Shown here one piece after another: positions 11,954-24,969 of a DNA stretch of 64,000 nt (within the stretch, counting starts at the first letter, position 1; every line of letters begins with the position of its first letter). Origin of the DNA: Blepharisma japonicum (Eukaryota > Ciliophora > Heterotrichea > Heterotrichida > Blepharismidae); assembly GCA_949751835.1 (NCBI GenBank), contig CATKHK010000073.1, positions 1 through 64,000 of the forward strand, written 5' to 3'. Made by a program: the position numbers and the translations under genes. The notes beneath the pieces are model-generated. The model did no database searches. It had not been told where the DNA came from and was given only the letters and a program-made list of their open reading frames with translations.

Positions 11954-14900
11954 ATGGCACTGACTAAAAGGAAACTGATGAACGAAACTTTGGTTATTTC
12001 CAGATTTTTATTCTTTTTCTCTATATTTTTTATTTCGAAATCTTCAGAAGTGTTGATTATATATTCGAACTCAACAAAAATCTCTATTTCAGACTTTATT
12101 TTTGAAATACAACTGAGCACTTCAGCACTGTCATCAATAGAAATTGCAGCTTGTGATTTTTCAACTGCAGAAGAAGAGATTTCTAATCGCCCAAGCTTAA
12201 CTGCAGTTTTTGACATTTCAAATGACTTAAGCTTCCAGTTCCAAATTGCAAAGTTGTGCGAAAATAATCTCATTGTGCATTTTCTATATACTGATTGCTT
12301 ACCTTATGAAAATAAGTGAACTTTTTCACTATCAAGTTCAAAACAAAGTTTAAACAGAGCTGTAATTAGCACATTAACTTATCTTAATTGAACTGATGGG
12401 ATTGCAATCACAGCTGTACAACAATTTTCAAATTTGAGACATCTTTTCCACAACTTTTTTAAGGATATTGAAGTATTTTCAGTCAGTTCTGAAACTTTTA
12501 TTAAAGATTTTATTGGGATAGAAATGAAAAAATTAGGGTCGTCTCTTTTTTACCTGTATATTGACAAAGAAATGTCTTTACAGATTCAAGAGTATTTAGT
12601 TAATTCAAAACAGCTTGGAGATGGAACAGGAATTTTGCTTATTAAAGAAAGTAGCTATCAGTCAAGTGTGGAAGGTACATTAGGTCTTGTAGAAAAAGGA
12701 AAAGAATTTGTGGAATCAGAAGACAGTTTTTTATCCTCAACAATTTCAGAAATGATAATTTCTTTAAACAATGTCTCAGATACCTATATTTTAAAATTTT
12801 TAGAAGAAAAATGCCCAAATCATTATTGTATTAATAATTTTTCCGTTATAAATATTCAAGGAAAACAAAGAAAAATTGTTGGGTCTATTGTAGAAGGAAA
12901 TTTTAAAATACTTTCCTCTATAGTATTCCCAGGAAATTCTAGCAAAACCCCGATTTCACAGAAAAAAGTATTATATTTCAGCGCAAGCGATGGCACAACT
13001 GATCCGGGTGGAGTTCCATATGCTTCGGTCGCTGTTTTTGCTAGAGGTCTAACCTTAGCAGTAAAAGACATAAATAGTGGTCAAAATATTTTAGAAAATT
13101 TCCAATTACAACTTAACCATTTTGACTGCGGTGCGAGCGTCTATAATGCAGCATTCGCTTTCAATTGCTTTGAAAAAGGCAAAGACAAAGTAGGTTTAGC
13201 TCATATCACAGCTCCTATGACAGCTACAGCCTTTGGAGCTATGATATCATTAGAGAAATTAAATATAACTGTTCCCTATATCGGAGCTGTCAATAGTGGT
13301 CCCGAGCTATCCAATACAACAGCTTATCCTTATTATTCTCGAATAAGTTTACCAAGCTCCTGGGCATATACTCAAATCCCAATAATACTAAAAGTCATGG
13401 GCTGGCAAAGCATAGCAATTTTATATCAAAATGACATATCAGGCTCAGCGGCCTTTTATTATCTTAACCAAACTTGTGCAAAGCAAAATATTAAAATTGT
13501 AAATGAACATAGAGGAATTCCTCCACTTCTAGACAGAGTAGGGCTTAAAAATTATACTAGTGCTATTAAGGAAGTGGTTGATTCAAATGTAAGATTCGTT
13601 ACATTAGTATTTAACCCTCCTGAAGTAAACTATATTGCTGAAATTTTTTATGATTTAGGAATGAGGAGAGGCGATGTGCTATTTTATTCGACCTATCCTG
13701 GGTGACTGACGACTGTAGCTACACAAGATGAATTTTTGTATAAAAGAGTAGAAATTGCGATCCCTATGGTAATTATTTTCCAGTCACTTTTTGTTGGGGA
13801 GATTGGGAAGAAAGTGCATGATGATCTTTATAAAGCATATGGAAATACAGAGCCTGCAACTTATGCATGTCTTTATTATGATGCTGGGATGCTAATAGGG
13901 AATGCGATTGATTGGACGATTAATCATGGCACTGATTATACAGATTCGGATGTCCTGAATGCAGCTGTAAGGGATGTAAGGTTTACTGGATGCACTGGGA
14001 GTATGAGTATCCAAAAAGGAAGCAATGATAGGCAGTTTAGTAGCTTTACAATACAGTCAAATTCTTATAACTTCACGTCTGGAGCATTAAAAACGTTTAT
14101 TGTAGGGTATTTTACACCTACAGGATCTACAATTTTGAAAATTGAAACACCATTTGTGTATGCGGATGGAACTACAAATAAACCAAGCGATTTTAGAATT
14201 ACAAGGACTAATTGCCCATTTGATGATAAATTAAAGCGAACATTTGGTAAAGGCCGAGCTTTGGTTTTTGGGATTTGTTTCTTTATTGCTGCTGTAACAG
14301 CAGTTGTAACATTCTTTATTTGGAAAAAATGATGGAATAGAAAAGTTGATCCACTCACCAAAACTGAAGAAATTTCACTTGAAGATTTTATTGTTGGCGT
14401 CACTATAGGGGTCGAATTTTTCCAGCTGCTTTCACAGGGTCCTGATATTCGGCCTCTAAATGCTTTTCTTGCAGATGTCGGCGATGCCGTATCCTTAGAT
14501 TTGGAAAGCTTTGCAAAAATGGAAAACGGAGTTTTTTGGTGGATTGCTACAATAATAATTATTTTATGCGGGGTTTGGGTTATTTTCTGTTTAGAAATCT
14601 TCTTTCAATTAGATGAAAAGTTAAACAATATCTGGTTTTTTAGAGCTTTAGGATTTCTAGCTGACAACTCTATGCCAATTTTAGGGAATTTATGCTTTAT
14701 CCCATTTATATCCATTCTTTTAGAAATTTTTGTATGTGATCATTCTATTGGAAATAGCTTCACAGATAGCTACTTAAATAAGGATTGTTATCAATTCTGC
14801 TGAAAAGGGGACCACATTATTTATGTTATCTTATCAGCATTTTCTTTATTTTTCTATGAACCTTTAGCAGTCTTCTGTCGACCTCTTTGGCAGGAACTGC

Positions 14901-15388
14901 AGTCAAATCTGCATGTTAAATCAATCCCATTATGCTTGATGGTAAAAACTGTGATACAGGTGATGCTAATAGTTATGAATAAAACACTTAAAAGGTCAAG
15001 TGATATTGCCCATGGGTTTGTATTTACAATCTTAATACTGATATATGCAGGATTTGTATGGAGATTTAAAGCTTTTAACTATGGAAGATTCAACTGATGG
15101 CAGCAATTAAGCCTTATTGGGGTTGCTTGAGTATCATTTTTGTCAACCATAAATTTCCTTGTAGGAGGGATGTCATTTCCATGGATTTCATTGATTTTAT
15201 GTGGATGGGCAATAGTGGTACTGACAGGACTGGCTGTCCAAAAGAAAAAATATCCAAGCTTATTGTTCAGGAAAAAAGGAAAAGACACTTCAACTTTATT
15301 CAAATTTGCTTTTACCTTCGGAAGACAATCAAAAATGCACCAGTCAAAAATAGAACCTCATAAGCTTGATCTTTTTGAGTCTAAATAA
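11954..15388 (+). CDS. Tandem-PBP1 multi-pass receptor-like protein (copy 4)
   Basis: An open frame of 1144 residues from ATG 11954 to TAA 15386 with TGA as Trp (among others 12317, 13703, 14330, 14801). ATG 11954 opens a leader whose hydrophobic core SRFLFFFSIFF precedes the conserved SEVLIIYSNS. The first PBP1 domain ends near IVFPGNSSKTPISQKK and the second contains LSNTTAYPYYSRI, ILKVMGWQSIAILYQN and GCTGSMSIQ. The multi-pass region carries GNLCFIPFISILLEIFVC and YEPLAVFCRPLWQELQ, then a basic tail. It lies 1.4 kb downstream of copy 3, beyond a spacer with gene relics, on the same strand. The ligand is unknown. Confidence 0.88.
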
Positions 15389-16224
15389 TGGTTTATTATA
15401 GATAAGTAATGTAAAATAGAATTATAAAAAATATTTGGGGCAATTTTTTTAAATAAAGAAAATATGATATATGTGAATTAGAAAAATAATTAGTGATAAA
15501 TAGATTTCAAATGAGGATTGATTCATATCTTATTTTTCGTGTTTTCTTGTTGCAGAAGCCATGATTATTTTTGAAAACTAGGTAATTAATGTATGCATTA
15601 GTAAATAATTTTTTCTCATTGAATAAACTTTGTGCTAATCTATAAGTAAATGAGATAAGCGGTTCTGTTCTCCGCAATTAATTTTGTGCATTTTCATCAT
15701 ATAATATTTAAAGACTAATCATTTAACTTCAAAATAGTAAAACTGTTCTCTTGGGTCGAGCTATATTTATTATCGCTTATTTGAATAGACTAACTACTTA
15801 AGCTATTTGCTGTCTTAAATATCATAAATTTTAGATTAAATTTCCTAATTTATTATGAAGATTAGATCAAAAAACTTCAAAATTTATTAAAATTTTGTTT
15901 TATCAAAAATTTTTAGTTTAATTTCCTAAACTTCAATTATTAGCTTGCTTTATTCTGTTCTTTCAATAAATCTCTGCAATAATCAATTTTCTCTTTTACA
16001 ATTAAGCACAAAATAAAAAAGTTAATTTCTATTAGATAATTCAATATTATTTTATTAAATCTATAATATTTTACTTAGAAGAAAATCCTTGCACTATAAA
16101 GAATTAAAATAAGCACTATTAATGAATAAGATTGTATCAATATAACTTTGAGCAAAACTCACAAAATAGTGTATTTATGTTTAATGTAATGGTATTATTA
16201 TAAGTTTCTTTTTTATAAAACCAA
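15389..16224. other. AT-rich intergenic region
   Basis: About 0.8 kb of AT-rich spacer between receptor copies 4 and 5. I see no gene, relic or clear repeat on either strand. Confidence 0.6.
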
Positions 16225-19200
16225 ATGGCAGGCATTTTTTCAAAATACTCAAATTCATTCCATATGAATTTTCTAAGACTTATTTTTTTTAGTTTCCAAT
16301 TTTTTGCAAATTCTTTTGAAATACTTCTTGTCTATGATTACGAAGATGCTACTAGTATTTCAAGTTTGACAGAACAAATAGCAATGAAAATCTCTTTAAC
16401 AGATCAAATTGACATTTCTACTTGCCAATACCAAAAACTTGAACTTTGCTTATCTCTCCACTCGAATCTCCAAGCAATTTTCGACATTTCCGACAATTCT
16501 CAAGCACAATATGAGCTCGATATTTTTTGCAAAGAAAACTCTATCGTCCATATTGTAAAAAATAGTAAAATAATATATCACAGCGAATGGACCTTCTCAA
16601 TATCTAGTTCTTGAGAAGATACAAAAAACTCATTTATTTCTTTGCTCCATTATTTTAATTGGACTGAAGGAGTTTATTTTAAAGATCCTAAAGACACTGA
16701 TATAACCGAAGAATTAAAAAATAATTCGATATTAATAAATTCCCTTAGTGTTGAGTACTTATCGTCGATAGAGGGGTTTTTAGCAATTGAGGTAATGAGT
16801 ATGGGCAAAATGATTTATTTTGTTTTTACAAATGCACATGCTTCAGGAGAAATTCAAGAATCTTTAGTAAATGCAAAACTTCTAGGAAATGGAACTGCCA
16901 TATTATTTGTAAAAGAAAGTTCATATAGAGCTTCAATTGATGGGGCACTGATAATGACTGAAAAAGGTCAAGAAAATTCAGAGTCAGATGATGACTATTT
17001 AAGTACAGCTTTTGCAAATTTACTATCCTTAATAGAGCCTAACACAACAAATTCTTTCCAATTTAGAGATATTTTAATGGAAAAATGCCCAATGGATTTT
17101 TGTGCCACAGAATTTTCTCTTATAAATATTCATGAAGGGCATAAGAATTTAGTTGGAAGTATAAAAAATAATTATATTACTATTACTTCCACAATTTTTT
17201 TCCCCGGAAATTCAACAATAATTCCAGTTTCTAAGAAAAAAGTAATAAATTTGAGCATCAGTGATGGCTCTACTAACCCAAGTTCTTCTCCTGCAACGTC
17301 TAACCCTACAAATATAAGGGGTGCTCATTTAGCTATTGAAATGATAAATGAAGGAAACGACATTCTTTCAAATTTTGAGGTCTCCATGTTTAGTTATGAT
17401 TGCGGAGTCACAGTTTATAATGCAAATTTCTCTATCAAATGCTATAGTCCAAATATTGATAAAATAGGTTATGGTCATGTGGCTGCATATGGTTCTAACG
17501 TCGCTGTAGGAGATTTTCAAACTTTTAAAGCTTTAAATATCACTGTTCCATGTGTTGGCGCTGGCCCATCAGATGCTGCACTATCAAATTCAACTAATTT
17601 TCCTTATTATGCAAGGGTAAATCTAGCTAGCTCATATTTATATAATCAAATTCCTCTTTATTTAAAAGCTTCAGGATGGAAAAAAATTGCTGTGATCTAT
17701 CAAGATGATGCGAATTTTGGCAAATCAGCTTATTATTATATTAACCAATCTGCAGCAAATCAAGGACTGGAAATTGTAAACAATCCTAATTTGAGGGCAA
17801 TCCCAATGGGATTAAATAGAACGCAGCTTAAAAATTACACTAATGTAATTCAAGCTGTTATAAACTCAGGTGCTAGGCTTATAATAGCTGCTTTCGCTCC
17901 ACCTTTTGCACTATATATTACTGAGATGTTTTATGATTTGGGAATGAGAAAAGGGGATGTGATATTTTTCGCTGTCTACAGTGGATTTGTTACAGATATT
18001 GCTGCAAAAGATGACTATACTTATAAAAGATTAGAAGTCGCAGTTCCAATGCTAAGGATCTACCAAGAACTTTGAGTAGGAGAAAAAGGCATTCAAGTAT
18101 ACAATCAATTAGTGAAAAAATACAAAGAAGCTATAGCTTATAATTGCCCTTATTATGATACCTCTTACTTAATTGCTTATAGTATCAATTGGATGATTAC
18201 TAAGGGAGCTGATTATACTGACCCTGCAAAGCTCCAAAAATCAATTAGATCTGTAAAATTTTCAGGCTGCACTGGAAATGTCTATATCCAGCCAGGAAGT
18301 AATGACAGAATTGTAAACGGCTTAATAATTGACTCTAATTCCTATAATAATGATACAGGGATTTCTGTTTATACCACAGCTTTACTTAAACCCTTTGGCC
18401 CTACAATTTTGACTATTAAGCAACCTCTAATCTATGCTGACGGCACCACAGATAAACCTTCTGACCTTAGAGTAACAACTACAGATTGCCCATTTCCCAA
18501 CAAAGAAATAAGGACCTTTGTAAAAGGAAGAATCCTGGCCTTTGCTATTTCTTTTACTATTGCAGGAATTATGTGCATTTTTACATTCTTGATTTGAAAA
18601 AGATGGTGAAATATAAAAGTTGAAGAATTAAAAACTCAGGCAGAAATTTCTATACAGGACTTTTTGGTTGGAGCTACAATTGGGATAGAATTTTTTCAGC
18701 TTATTAGCATGGGGCCTGATATTAGACCTATGAGCACTTTTATAGCTGATATAGGAGATATGTTATCTCTAGATTTAGGAAGCTTTTTTAAGCTACAGAG
18801 AGGGGTTTTCTGGTGAGTTCTGGATGGCGTTTTAGCTGCGTCTCTGGTTTGGATAATTCTTTGCATTGTGATTTTATTCCAGCTTGATGAAAAATATTCA
18901 AGAATTTGGATTTTTAGAAAGCTTGGCTGGCTTGGTGATAATTTAATGCCTATCCTAGGAAATCTTTGCTTTATTCCTTTTATGTCTATTCTTTTAGATG
19001 TATTTGTGTGTGACGAGTCAATTGGAGACTCTTTTAGTGATAGTTTTCTAAATAAAGATTGCTATCAGTTTTGCTGGACTGGGGATCATATAATCTACTC
19101 AGTTTTATCAGTTTTGGCCATTCTCTCATACGAACCTCTAGCTGTATATTGTAGGCCTCTTTGGCAAGAGTTGCAGAGCAACTTGCATGTAATTTCAATA

Positions 19201-19665
19201 CCCTTGTATTTGATGGTGAAAACTGCTGTTCAAATACTTTTGATCGTGTTAAATAAAACAGTAAAAAGGGCTGATGAGGTTGCTCATGGCTTTTTATTCG
19301 TTGGGCTACTTATTTTATCTATAGCTTTTATTTTGAAATTTAAAGCTTATAATTACCCACGGTATACTTTTTGGCAAATTTTAAGTTTGGCTGGAGTAGC
19401 TTGAATGGCCTTGCTAGGCACAATATTTTTTATTTCTCGGGATAGGAGTTTTCCTTGGATCGCGCTAATTATAGGTGGCTTGCTTTTTATTTTAATTTAT
19501 GGGCTAATCAGACAGAAGAAAGGATATCCAAGTTTACTATATAGAAATAAAACACGAGATACAAGTACGCTATTTAGATTTGCTTTTACCTTTGGAAAGA
19601 GCACTAAAATTGGATCAAAAGTTTTAGCTTTTGTGAGCAATAAATCATCATCTTTGCGTAATTAG
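16225..19665 (+). CDS. Tandem-PBP1 multi-pass receptor-like protein (copy 5, divergent)
   Basis: An open frame of 1146 residues from ATG 16225 to TAG 19663 with about six TGA-Trp codons (for example 16612, 18073, 18595, 19402). The layout matches the rest of the array: signal peptide (FFSFQFFANSFEILLVYDY), first PBP1 domain ending near IFFPGNSTIIPVSKKK, second with LSNSTNFPYYARV, YLKASGWKKIAVIYQDD and GCTGNVYIQPGSNDR, then the multi-pass region and KKGYPSLLYRNK tail. It is the most divergent complete copy: the N-terminal domain starts differently, the Ser/Thr-rich loop SSSPATSNPTNIRG is unique, and the tail ends in VSNKSSSLRN rather than the usual KLDL-type end. It closes the same-strand array. 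It may have a ligand specificity of its own, which is inference. Confidence 0.87.
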
Positions 19666-20215
19666 AATAATTTTAAATTATATTATTGGATTATTAAGTC
19701 TTAAATATATTTCCTATTAAAGAATATCATAGAAAGCAATATGATTTGGCATTTACCATTTTTCAACTCATTTTTATTTTCAGCTTAACTCTTTGATGTG
19801 CTGGAGGTAGATAGTCCTTAAATGATGTACTCAGGATAAGCATTGCTATGAAATTAAGTAGTTTGCATAGTCTAGTTGCTTCTTGCATCAATTTGATATA
19901 TGCAATCTTAAAGCATTTATAAGAAATAGTAAATTTTTTAGATAATTATTTAAATTTAGTCTATTATATGTGATAACTTTATTTAAATATCTTTCAAAAA
20001 GATTATTTTTTATAGAAAGACTATTTATCTCTCTAAGATTTAATAAGAATTTTTTAAAAAATATGTTTTATTTAATATATCTTGAGAATTAAATTATACT
20101 GAGGCTACTTATCAGAATGATTTGATAAGCCAAATTAAATTTATTGATTTTTTTAATAATAATGTAGAAGGAGTAAAAATTTATTCTTTCCGAACTTGCT
20201 TAATAATAAGCAAAA
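19666..20215. other. AT-rich intergenic region
   Basis: About 550 bp separating the receptor array from the next gene. No coding relic, repeat or RNA gene is apparent. Confidence 0.6.
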
Positions 20216-22831
20216 ATGATATTACATTTCCTGCTCTTTCTAATTCAAAAATCTCTCAGCTTATGTGAAACCTCCCATTACTTTACTGAATGCGACACCA
20301 GCGATACAAGATCAGCAATATTTTATCAAGAAGACTGCAATTCTACTTTATTATCCCCAATTCTCAATCTTCCATGTAATAAAGTATGCGAAGCAGGATA
20401 TAAACTTGACATCATAAATCAAACTTTAGCATGCTCTCCATGTCCTGCTGGCTCTTATAGCACTGGAGGTGGAATCCGATATGGCGAAGACGGATCTGAT
20501 TGGAATTCATCTTATAGATATTTGAAAAGGAATTGCTGGATTCTAATGGGACTCGACTGAATAAAAAATGATAGATGCTCAAGCTGGAGTACCGAAAACG
20601 GAATTCTCATCTCTGGCAAACCAGATATTGCTAATTTCTTTGAAGACGAACTTATTTTATCTTCCCGACTTGTCACAGAAGGAGTTCTCACTTATAAATA
20701 CAGAAAAATCACCCAAAAATCTAACGGATTTATAAATGGAGACTGATTTGTCTATCTAAACGGTGAGCAAATACAATCAAACAGTCATTTAGGTGAAAAC
20801 AGCTGGGTTGTTAAAAATTTTACCATTCCTGCAGGATCTCATGAAATTGCTTTCGCTTATCAAGCATATTTTCAGCATTTATCTGATGATTTGCATGCAG
20901 AAATTTCCTTTATTGAGCTCACAGGCCTTGAATATGCTTCAACTTCATGTGAAAAATGCTTAAAAGGATCAAGCACTGAAGGATCATCATCATGCAATAT
21001 TTGCGACTATAACACATATTGGAATGGGGCTTCTTGTGAAGATTGCCCTCCTGATAAATATTCTCTAAAAGGCTCAGTAGGGAATAATTCTTGCTTAGCA
21101 AGGCAGCCTTGTGGATTTGAAGATATTATCAGCAATTTTACAGAGTGTGAAAATGGGAAGAGGACCAAAAAATACTACTGAAAGCAGCCAATTCTATGCA
21201 ATTATACAGCAGCAAGCTTACCGAGTGAAATAGATGGATTGCTTTGTGAAGAATGCCCAATTGGATATCATCAACAACCAATCTCAAACAATTTAAATAC
21301 TACGAAATGCTATCCTTGTAATTTAGGATATTATATGACCCAAAACTTAACTTGTGAAGAATGCGAAATTGGAGAAATTTCTAATAATATTTTATTGATT
21401 GAACGATGGGACACCCTTCCAGATGGTTTTAAAACTAAATGCATAACCTCATCTGGAGAAGGATGTCTTACAAGCTCTGGATGAATTGCAAATGAAACTT
21501 ATATAACGACTGGAACTTCTCTTGAGCGTTTATCAGAAGTTTCATTATCTAAATTTATTAATATCACGAACTTGACTGGAAAAATTGATTATTTTTATGT
21601 TAGTCTTGATATACAAGGGTTATTTAATTTTTATATTAATGGGATTTTGATCTCTTCAAATCAAGTCAGTGGGAGATATAAAGAATCATATGATTTATTG
21701 TCTGGGGGAAATGAGCTTGAATGGAGATATAAAACTCACAAAATGACAGGTGGAGAAATAAGGATTTATTACATAAAAATTGAAGGGAGTGATGAAGGAG
21801 CTTCTGTGGAGTGCAGCAAGTGCCCTGATGGCTTTATAAGTTCTAACAATCATACAACCTGCAGCCCGTGCTCATCTGGATTTTCTTCAAATTCTGACAA
21901 TTCTGAATGCATTAAATGCGATAACGACTATTATAGCTATTCATCTGGCCAAACATGCCAAAAATGCCCTGCAAGTACTTATTCAAATACTAATAAAACT
22001 GCATGCCTTGGAAATGACTTTTTAATCCTCCCTACAAAATCATTTTATATGAGAAATCTTACAGGAATTTCAAATATTGAGCAAACATATAGTGATGGTC
22101 TATGCAGCCGTGACAGTTTAAAGCTTTACTGTTATCAGACTTTTTATGGGCCAATTCCTGGCAATAATTCAGAGCTTTACATTTCAGTTTTAAACCCTTC
22201 AGTTTTGTCTCTCCCTGACTACGAATATTTCTACCAGCCTTCATTAGGCTATGCATTTACATTAGTTACTCTTGATTCCCCATTAGCAAAAAATAATAGT
22301 GTAAATACTTGCTATAAGGAAAATACAGCTATTTTTAATGCAGGGAGAAATATAGAAAATATCACAGAGACGGCTTATGGGTTTGATGTTCAGTACAGCC
22401 AAGGGGACATTTGTAACGAAAATGGGGATAGGTTTAGTGTTTTTATAGAGTTTGTGTGTAATAAAAGGGAAGGAGGAGGCTGGCCAATGCTAGTTAGTAG
22501 AGGAGATTGCAGCTGGAATTTTAGATGGAAATCGAGATGGGGATGCAAAATTTGCAGCGATGAAGAGATGATTGTGGTAAAAACTATGTGTGTAAATGGA
22601 AAAAGGACGATTGAAAAAATGGAAGGAAAAAACTGCATAATTCCTTCAGATTATCAAATTGTGACGTCAGGAGAAGACTGCTCATTGTCTAAAGATATTT
22701 TGTATACACTTCCAGTGCTTATTGGTATAGGCACTATAATGCTGCTATTAATGGCTATAGCTTTGCTTACATATTATTGCTATCGGTTTAAATCTAGATA
22801 CCAAAGACTAATTGACGCTAGGGAAATTTAA
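20216..22831 (+). CDS. ELAPOR/EIG121-like cysteine-rich single-pass membrane protein
   Basis: An open frame of 871 residues with TGA as Trp (in-frame TGAs at 20558, 21179 and 21482 among others). The protein has an N-terminal signal peptide (about residues 1-18) and a large Cys-rich ectodomain with GCC2/GCC3-like modules (CSPCPAGSYSTGGGIRYG, CPDGFISSNNHTTCSPC, CPASTYSNTNKTAC). One transmembrane helix lies at about 829-855, followed by a short basic cytosolic end. The order of the Cys-rich blocks, the GGIRYGEDGSDW segment and the late CSWNFRWKSRWGCKICSDEE region match the ELAPOR1/EIG121 (KIAA1324) family, which acts in secretory and endolysosomal membranes of animals. Its role in ciliates is unknown. 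The stretches between modules carry many Asn-x-Ser/Thr sites, as expected for a secreted or lumenal domain. Confidence 0.82.
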
Positions 22832-22999
22832 TTATTAACAAACTTTCAGTAAAATTTTATTAAAATTGCCAAAAAATTATCTATATTTATAATATAATGA
22901 TACTAAAAAATTATTTTCCAGAAAATTAATTTCAAAAATTTCATTTAATAAATATTTAATTTAACCATTTTTAACTGTCGATAAATTAAAAGTCTGTCA

Positions 23000-24643
23000 A
23001 TGTTAAGTCTGGAAACTGAAAGAAGGCTTGCACGCCTCTTTTTCCAAATCGCAGAAACTGAGCGCTCAATTGAAAGGAGTCGCCAAAATCTTTGTAGAGA
23101 TTATGATTTCGACCCATACTCTGCATTTCGTCTTCTTGACCAAGCGGCAGTTGGAGGATTATCATCATACGACCTTCGCGATTTCTTATCAAGATCCCGT
23201 GTTTTTGTTACAATTGAAGAGCTAGACCTACTTGTAGCCCAATATGACTCAAACTTAGACGGCCGTTTATCTTTAGATGATTTTTATTCTTTCATCTTGT
23301 CTTCTGAAGATGCCTCATTAAGAACTATTGCTAAAGAAAGATCACGATACCCATTATCCTCAATTGTAGAGCACAAGCTTGCAAGACATATTGAGCTAGA
23401 AGCCAGCTATCAAGGGCAGCTGGAAAACCTTAAAAAGCACCTCCATTCCAGATACGATTTTTCGCTGTCAAATGCATTTAGGACCGTTGATAGCGACAGG
23501 CTTGATTTTATTTCCCCTTATGAGATAAGAAACTTTTTAAGAAGAAATGGATACGCTGTCCAAGACTCTGATTTGGATGGAATAATCAGAAGAATTGACA
23601 CAGATGGAGATGGAAGGCTAAGTTATGAAGAGTTTGCAGAAGCGTTTAATATTTCAGATTTTTCAAGAAAATCAATTATAATTGAAAATAAAAGCACGAG
23701 AACCCCTTCACCTAAGAAATATGAAAGTTCGAGAAATAGGTCACCATTAAGAAGATCACCCAGCCCAACCAGATCGCATTTTAGCCCTGCAAAGTCTTCA
23801 TATTCACCTGAAAAATCATTTAGATCTACTGGCTTGAAAAGCCCTAGAAGAAGTGTAGAAAATTCACCTGAACGAAATTCATATTTCACCCCTACCAAGA
23901 CTTCATCATTTTATAAGACGACTTCAAGTGTCAGAAAAAGCCTTTTCGAGTCTCCAGTCTCTGAGGTCGCCATGCGGGAAATCGTTGATACTTTTAGAAG
24001 CCAAATTGATATAGCCCGAGACCTTGAGCAAGCCAAACTTAGCCTTGCCCGAAGCCCTGATTTTGCCTTGCTAGACTTTTTCAGAGCTTTTGATTTAGAT
24101 GATAAAGGCTACATAGCTTCTCGTGATATAGAAGGATTTTTAACTGACTTAAGGGTTTTCTACAACTCTGATGAAGTTTACTTACTGCTAAGACATTACA
24201 GCTCCCTGCAAGACTCAAAAATCAAATTTGCTGACTTTGAAAAGATGTGGCTGCCTAAGGACAGATATTATGCCCAAACCCTCAAAGACAGAAGAAGCCA
24301 AATCTACCCTCCAAGAGACAGATTAAGTGTATTTTCTAGCATCACATTAGAAAAAATCAGTCAAGCTATTAAATTACACTTACAATGCGAAAGAATTGCA
24401 GAAGACTTAAGAAGCAGACTCAATGCCAAAAGATCAATCAATTTATTTGAAGTTTTCCAAGCTATTGATGGAGACAATGACGGATATATCAGACTTGAAG
24501 AATTTGAAGGGGTTTTAAGAGATTTTGGAGTCTATGCAGACTTGAAAGACTTGGAAAGCTTGGTGGAGAGATATGACAAGGACTATGACGGAAAAGTGAG
24601 CTATTCTGAGTTCGTGCAGGAGATCACTCCTAAGCTTTTCTAG
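23000..24643 (+). CDS. Five-EF-hand calcium-binding protein
   Basis: A 547-residue open frame with no TGA. Calcium-loop sequences are visible at about 83-94 (DSNLDGRLSLDD), 200-211 (DTDGDGRLSYEE), 365-376 (DLDDKGYIASRD), 490-501 (DGDNDGYIRLEE) and 526-537 (DKDYDGKVSYSE). The 2nd, 4th and 5th are canonical; the third has Lys for Gly neighbours and may bind weakly. Between the second and third loops lies a Ser/Pro/Arg-rich linker (about 232-310) with many S-P sites, likely phosphorylated and unstructured. Each EF pair follows a similar helical stretch, so the protein looks like repeated calmodulin-like units. Such proteins are common in ciliate cortex and axonemes; that location is inferred, not shown. 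No signal peptide. Confidence 0.85.
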   Translation: MLSLETERRLARLFFQIAETERSIERSRQNLCRDYDFDPYSAFRLLDQAAVGGLSSYDLRDFLSRSRVFVTIEELDLLVAQYDSNLDGRLSLDDFYSFILSSEDASLRTIAKERSRYPLSSIVEHKLARHIELEASYQGQLENLKKHLHSRYDFSLSNAFRTVDSDRLDFISPYEIRNFLRRNGYAVQDSDLDGIIRRIDTDGDGRLSYEEFAEAFNISDFSRKSIIIENKSTRTPSPKKYESSRNRSPLRRSPSPTRSHFSPAKSSYSPEKSFRSTGLKSPRRSVENSPERNSYFTPTKTSSFYKTTSSVRKSLFESPVSEVAMREIVDTFRSQIDIARDLEQAKLSLARSPDFALLDFFRAFDLDDKGYIASRDIEGFLTDLRVFYNSDEVYLLLRHYSSLQDSKIKFADFEKMWLPKDRYYAQTLKDRRSQIYPPRDRLSVFSSITLEKISQAIKLHLQCERIAEDLRSRLNAKRSINLFEVFQAIDGDNDGYIRLEEFEGVLRDFGVYADLKDLESLVERYDKDYDGKVSYSEFVQEITPKLF

Positions 24644-24706
24644 CATTTTAATTAGAATTTGCATATTTTGATTTTTTGATAAATTCCAAGTCTTTATAAA
24701 ATAAAT

Positions 24707-24919
24707 ATGAACGGAAGACACAAGACTGAAGTCGTGATCTTTGTGATCCTCGCTTTCATCGCTTTTATTTCCAGAGCCGACTACTGGATTGTATGGACTT
24801 TACTTTCTATCTTCTGGGGTATTTTGTGCTTGTTTGACTGGCTGTTCATTAATGAAAAAGACTTCATGTTCGAGCCCAACTTCAAAAACTGGCAGAGAAT
24901 CACAGAGCCAAGATATTAG
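24707..24919 (+). CDS. Small two-helix membrane protein (70 aa)
   Basis: A short open frame, ATG 24707 to TAG 24917. Two hydrophobic stretches (about residues 8-22 VVIFVILAFIAFIS and 26-47 YWIVWTLLSIFWGILCLF) are separated by RAD, so it should form a helical hairpin in a membrane with a C-terminal tail FEPNFKNWQRITEPRY. It sits 63 bp after the EF-hand gene and 50-60 bp before the dynein light chain gene, both on the same strand, which is typical compact spacing here. Size and composition fit a small respiratory-chain or ER subunit, but no family is recognised. The dense Trp content, all as TGG, argues for a real gene. Confidence 0.6.
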   Translation: MNGRHKTEVVIFVILAFIAFISRADYWIVWTLLSIFWGILCLFDWLFINEKDFMFEPNFKNWQRITEPRY

Positions 24920-24969
24920 CTAATAAGTAGATAATTAGTCACCTCTAAGAATAACCCTTAGATCAAAAA

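Noticed and set aside
1-19665. Class C (metabotropic glutamate/GABA-B) GPCR identity for the receptor array
   Set aside because: The ectodomain fits, but the membrane region has more than seven likely helices and lacks class C landmarks, so I only call it receptor-like.
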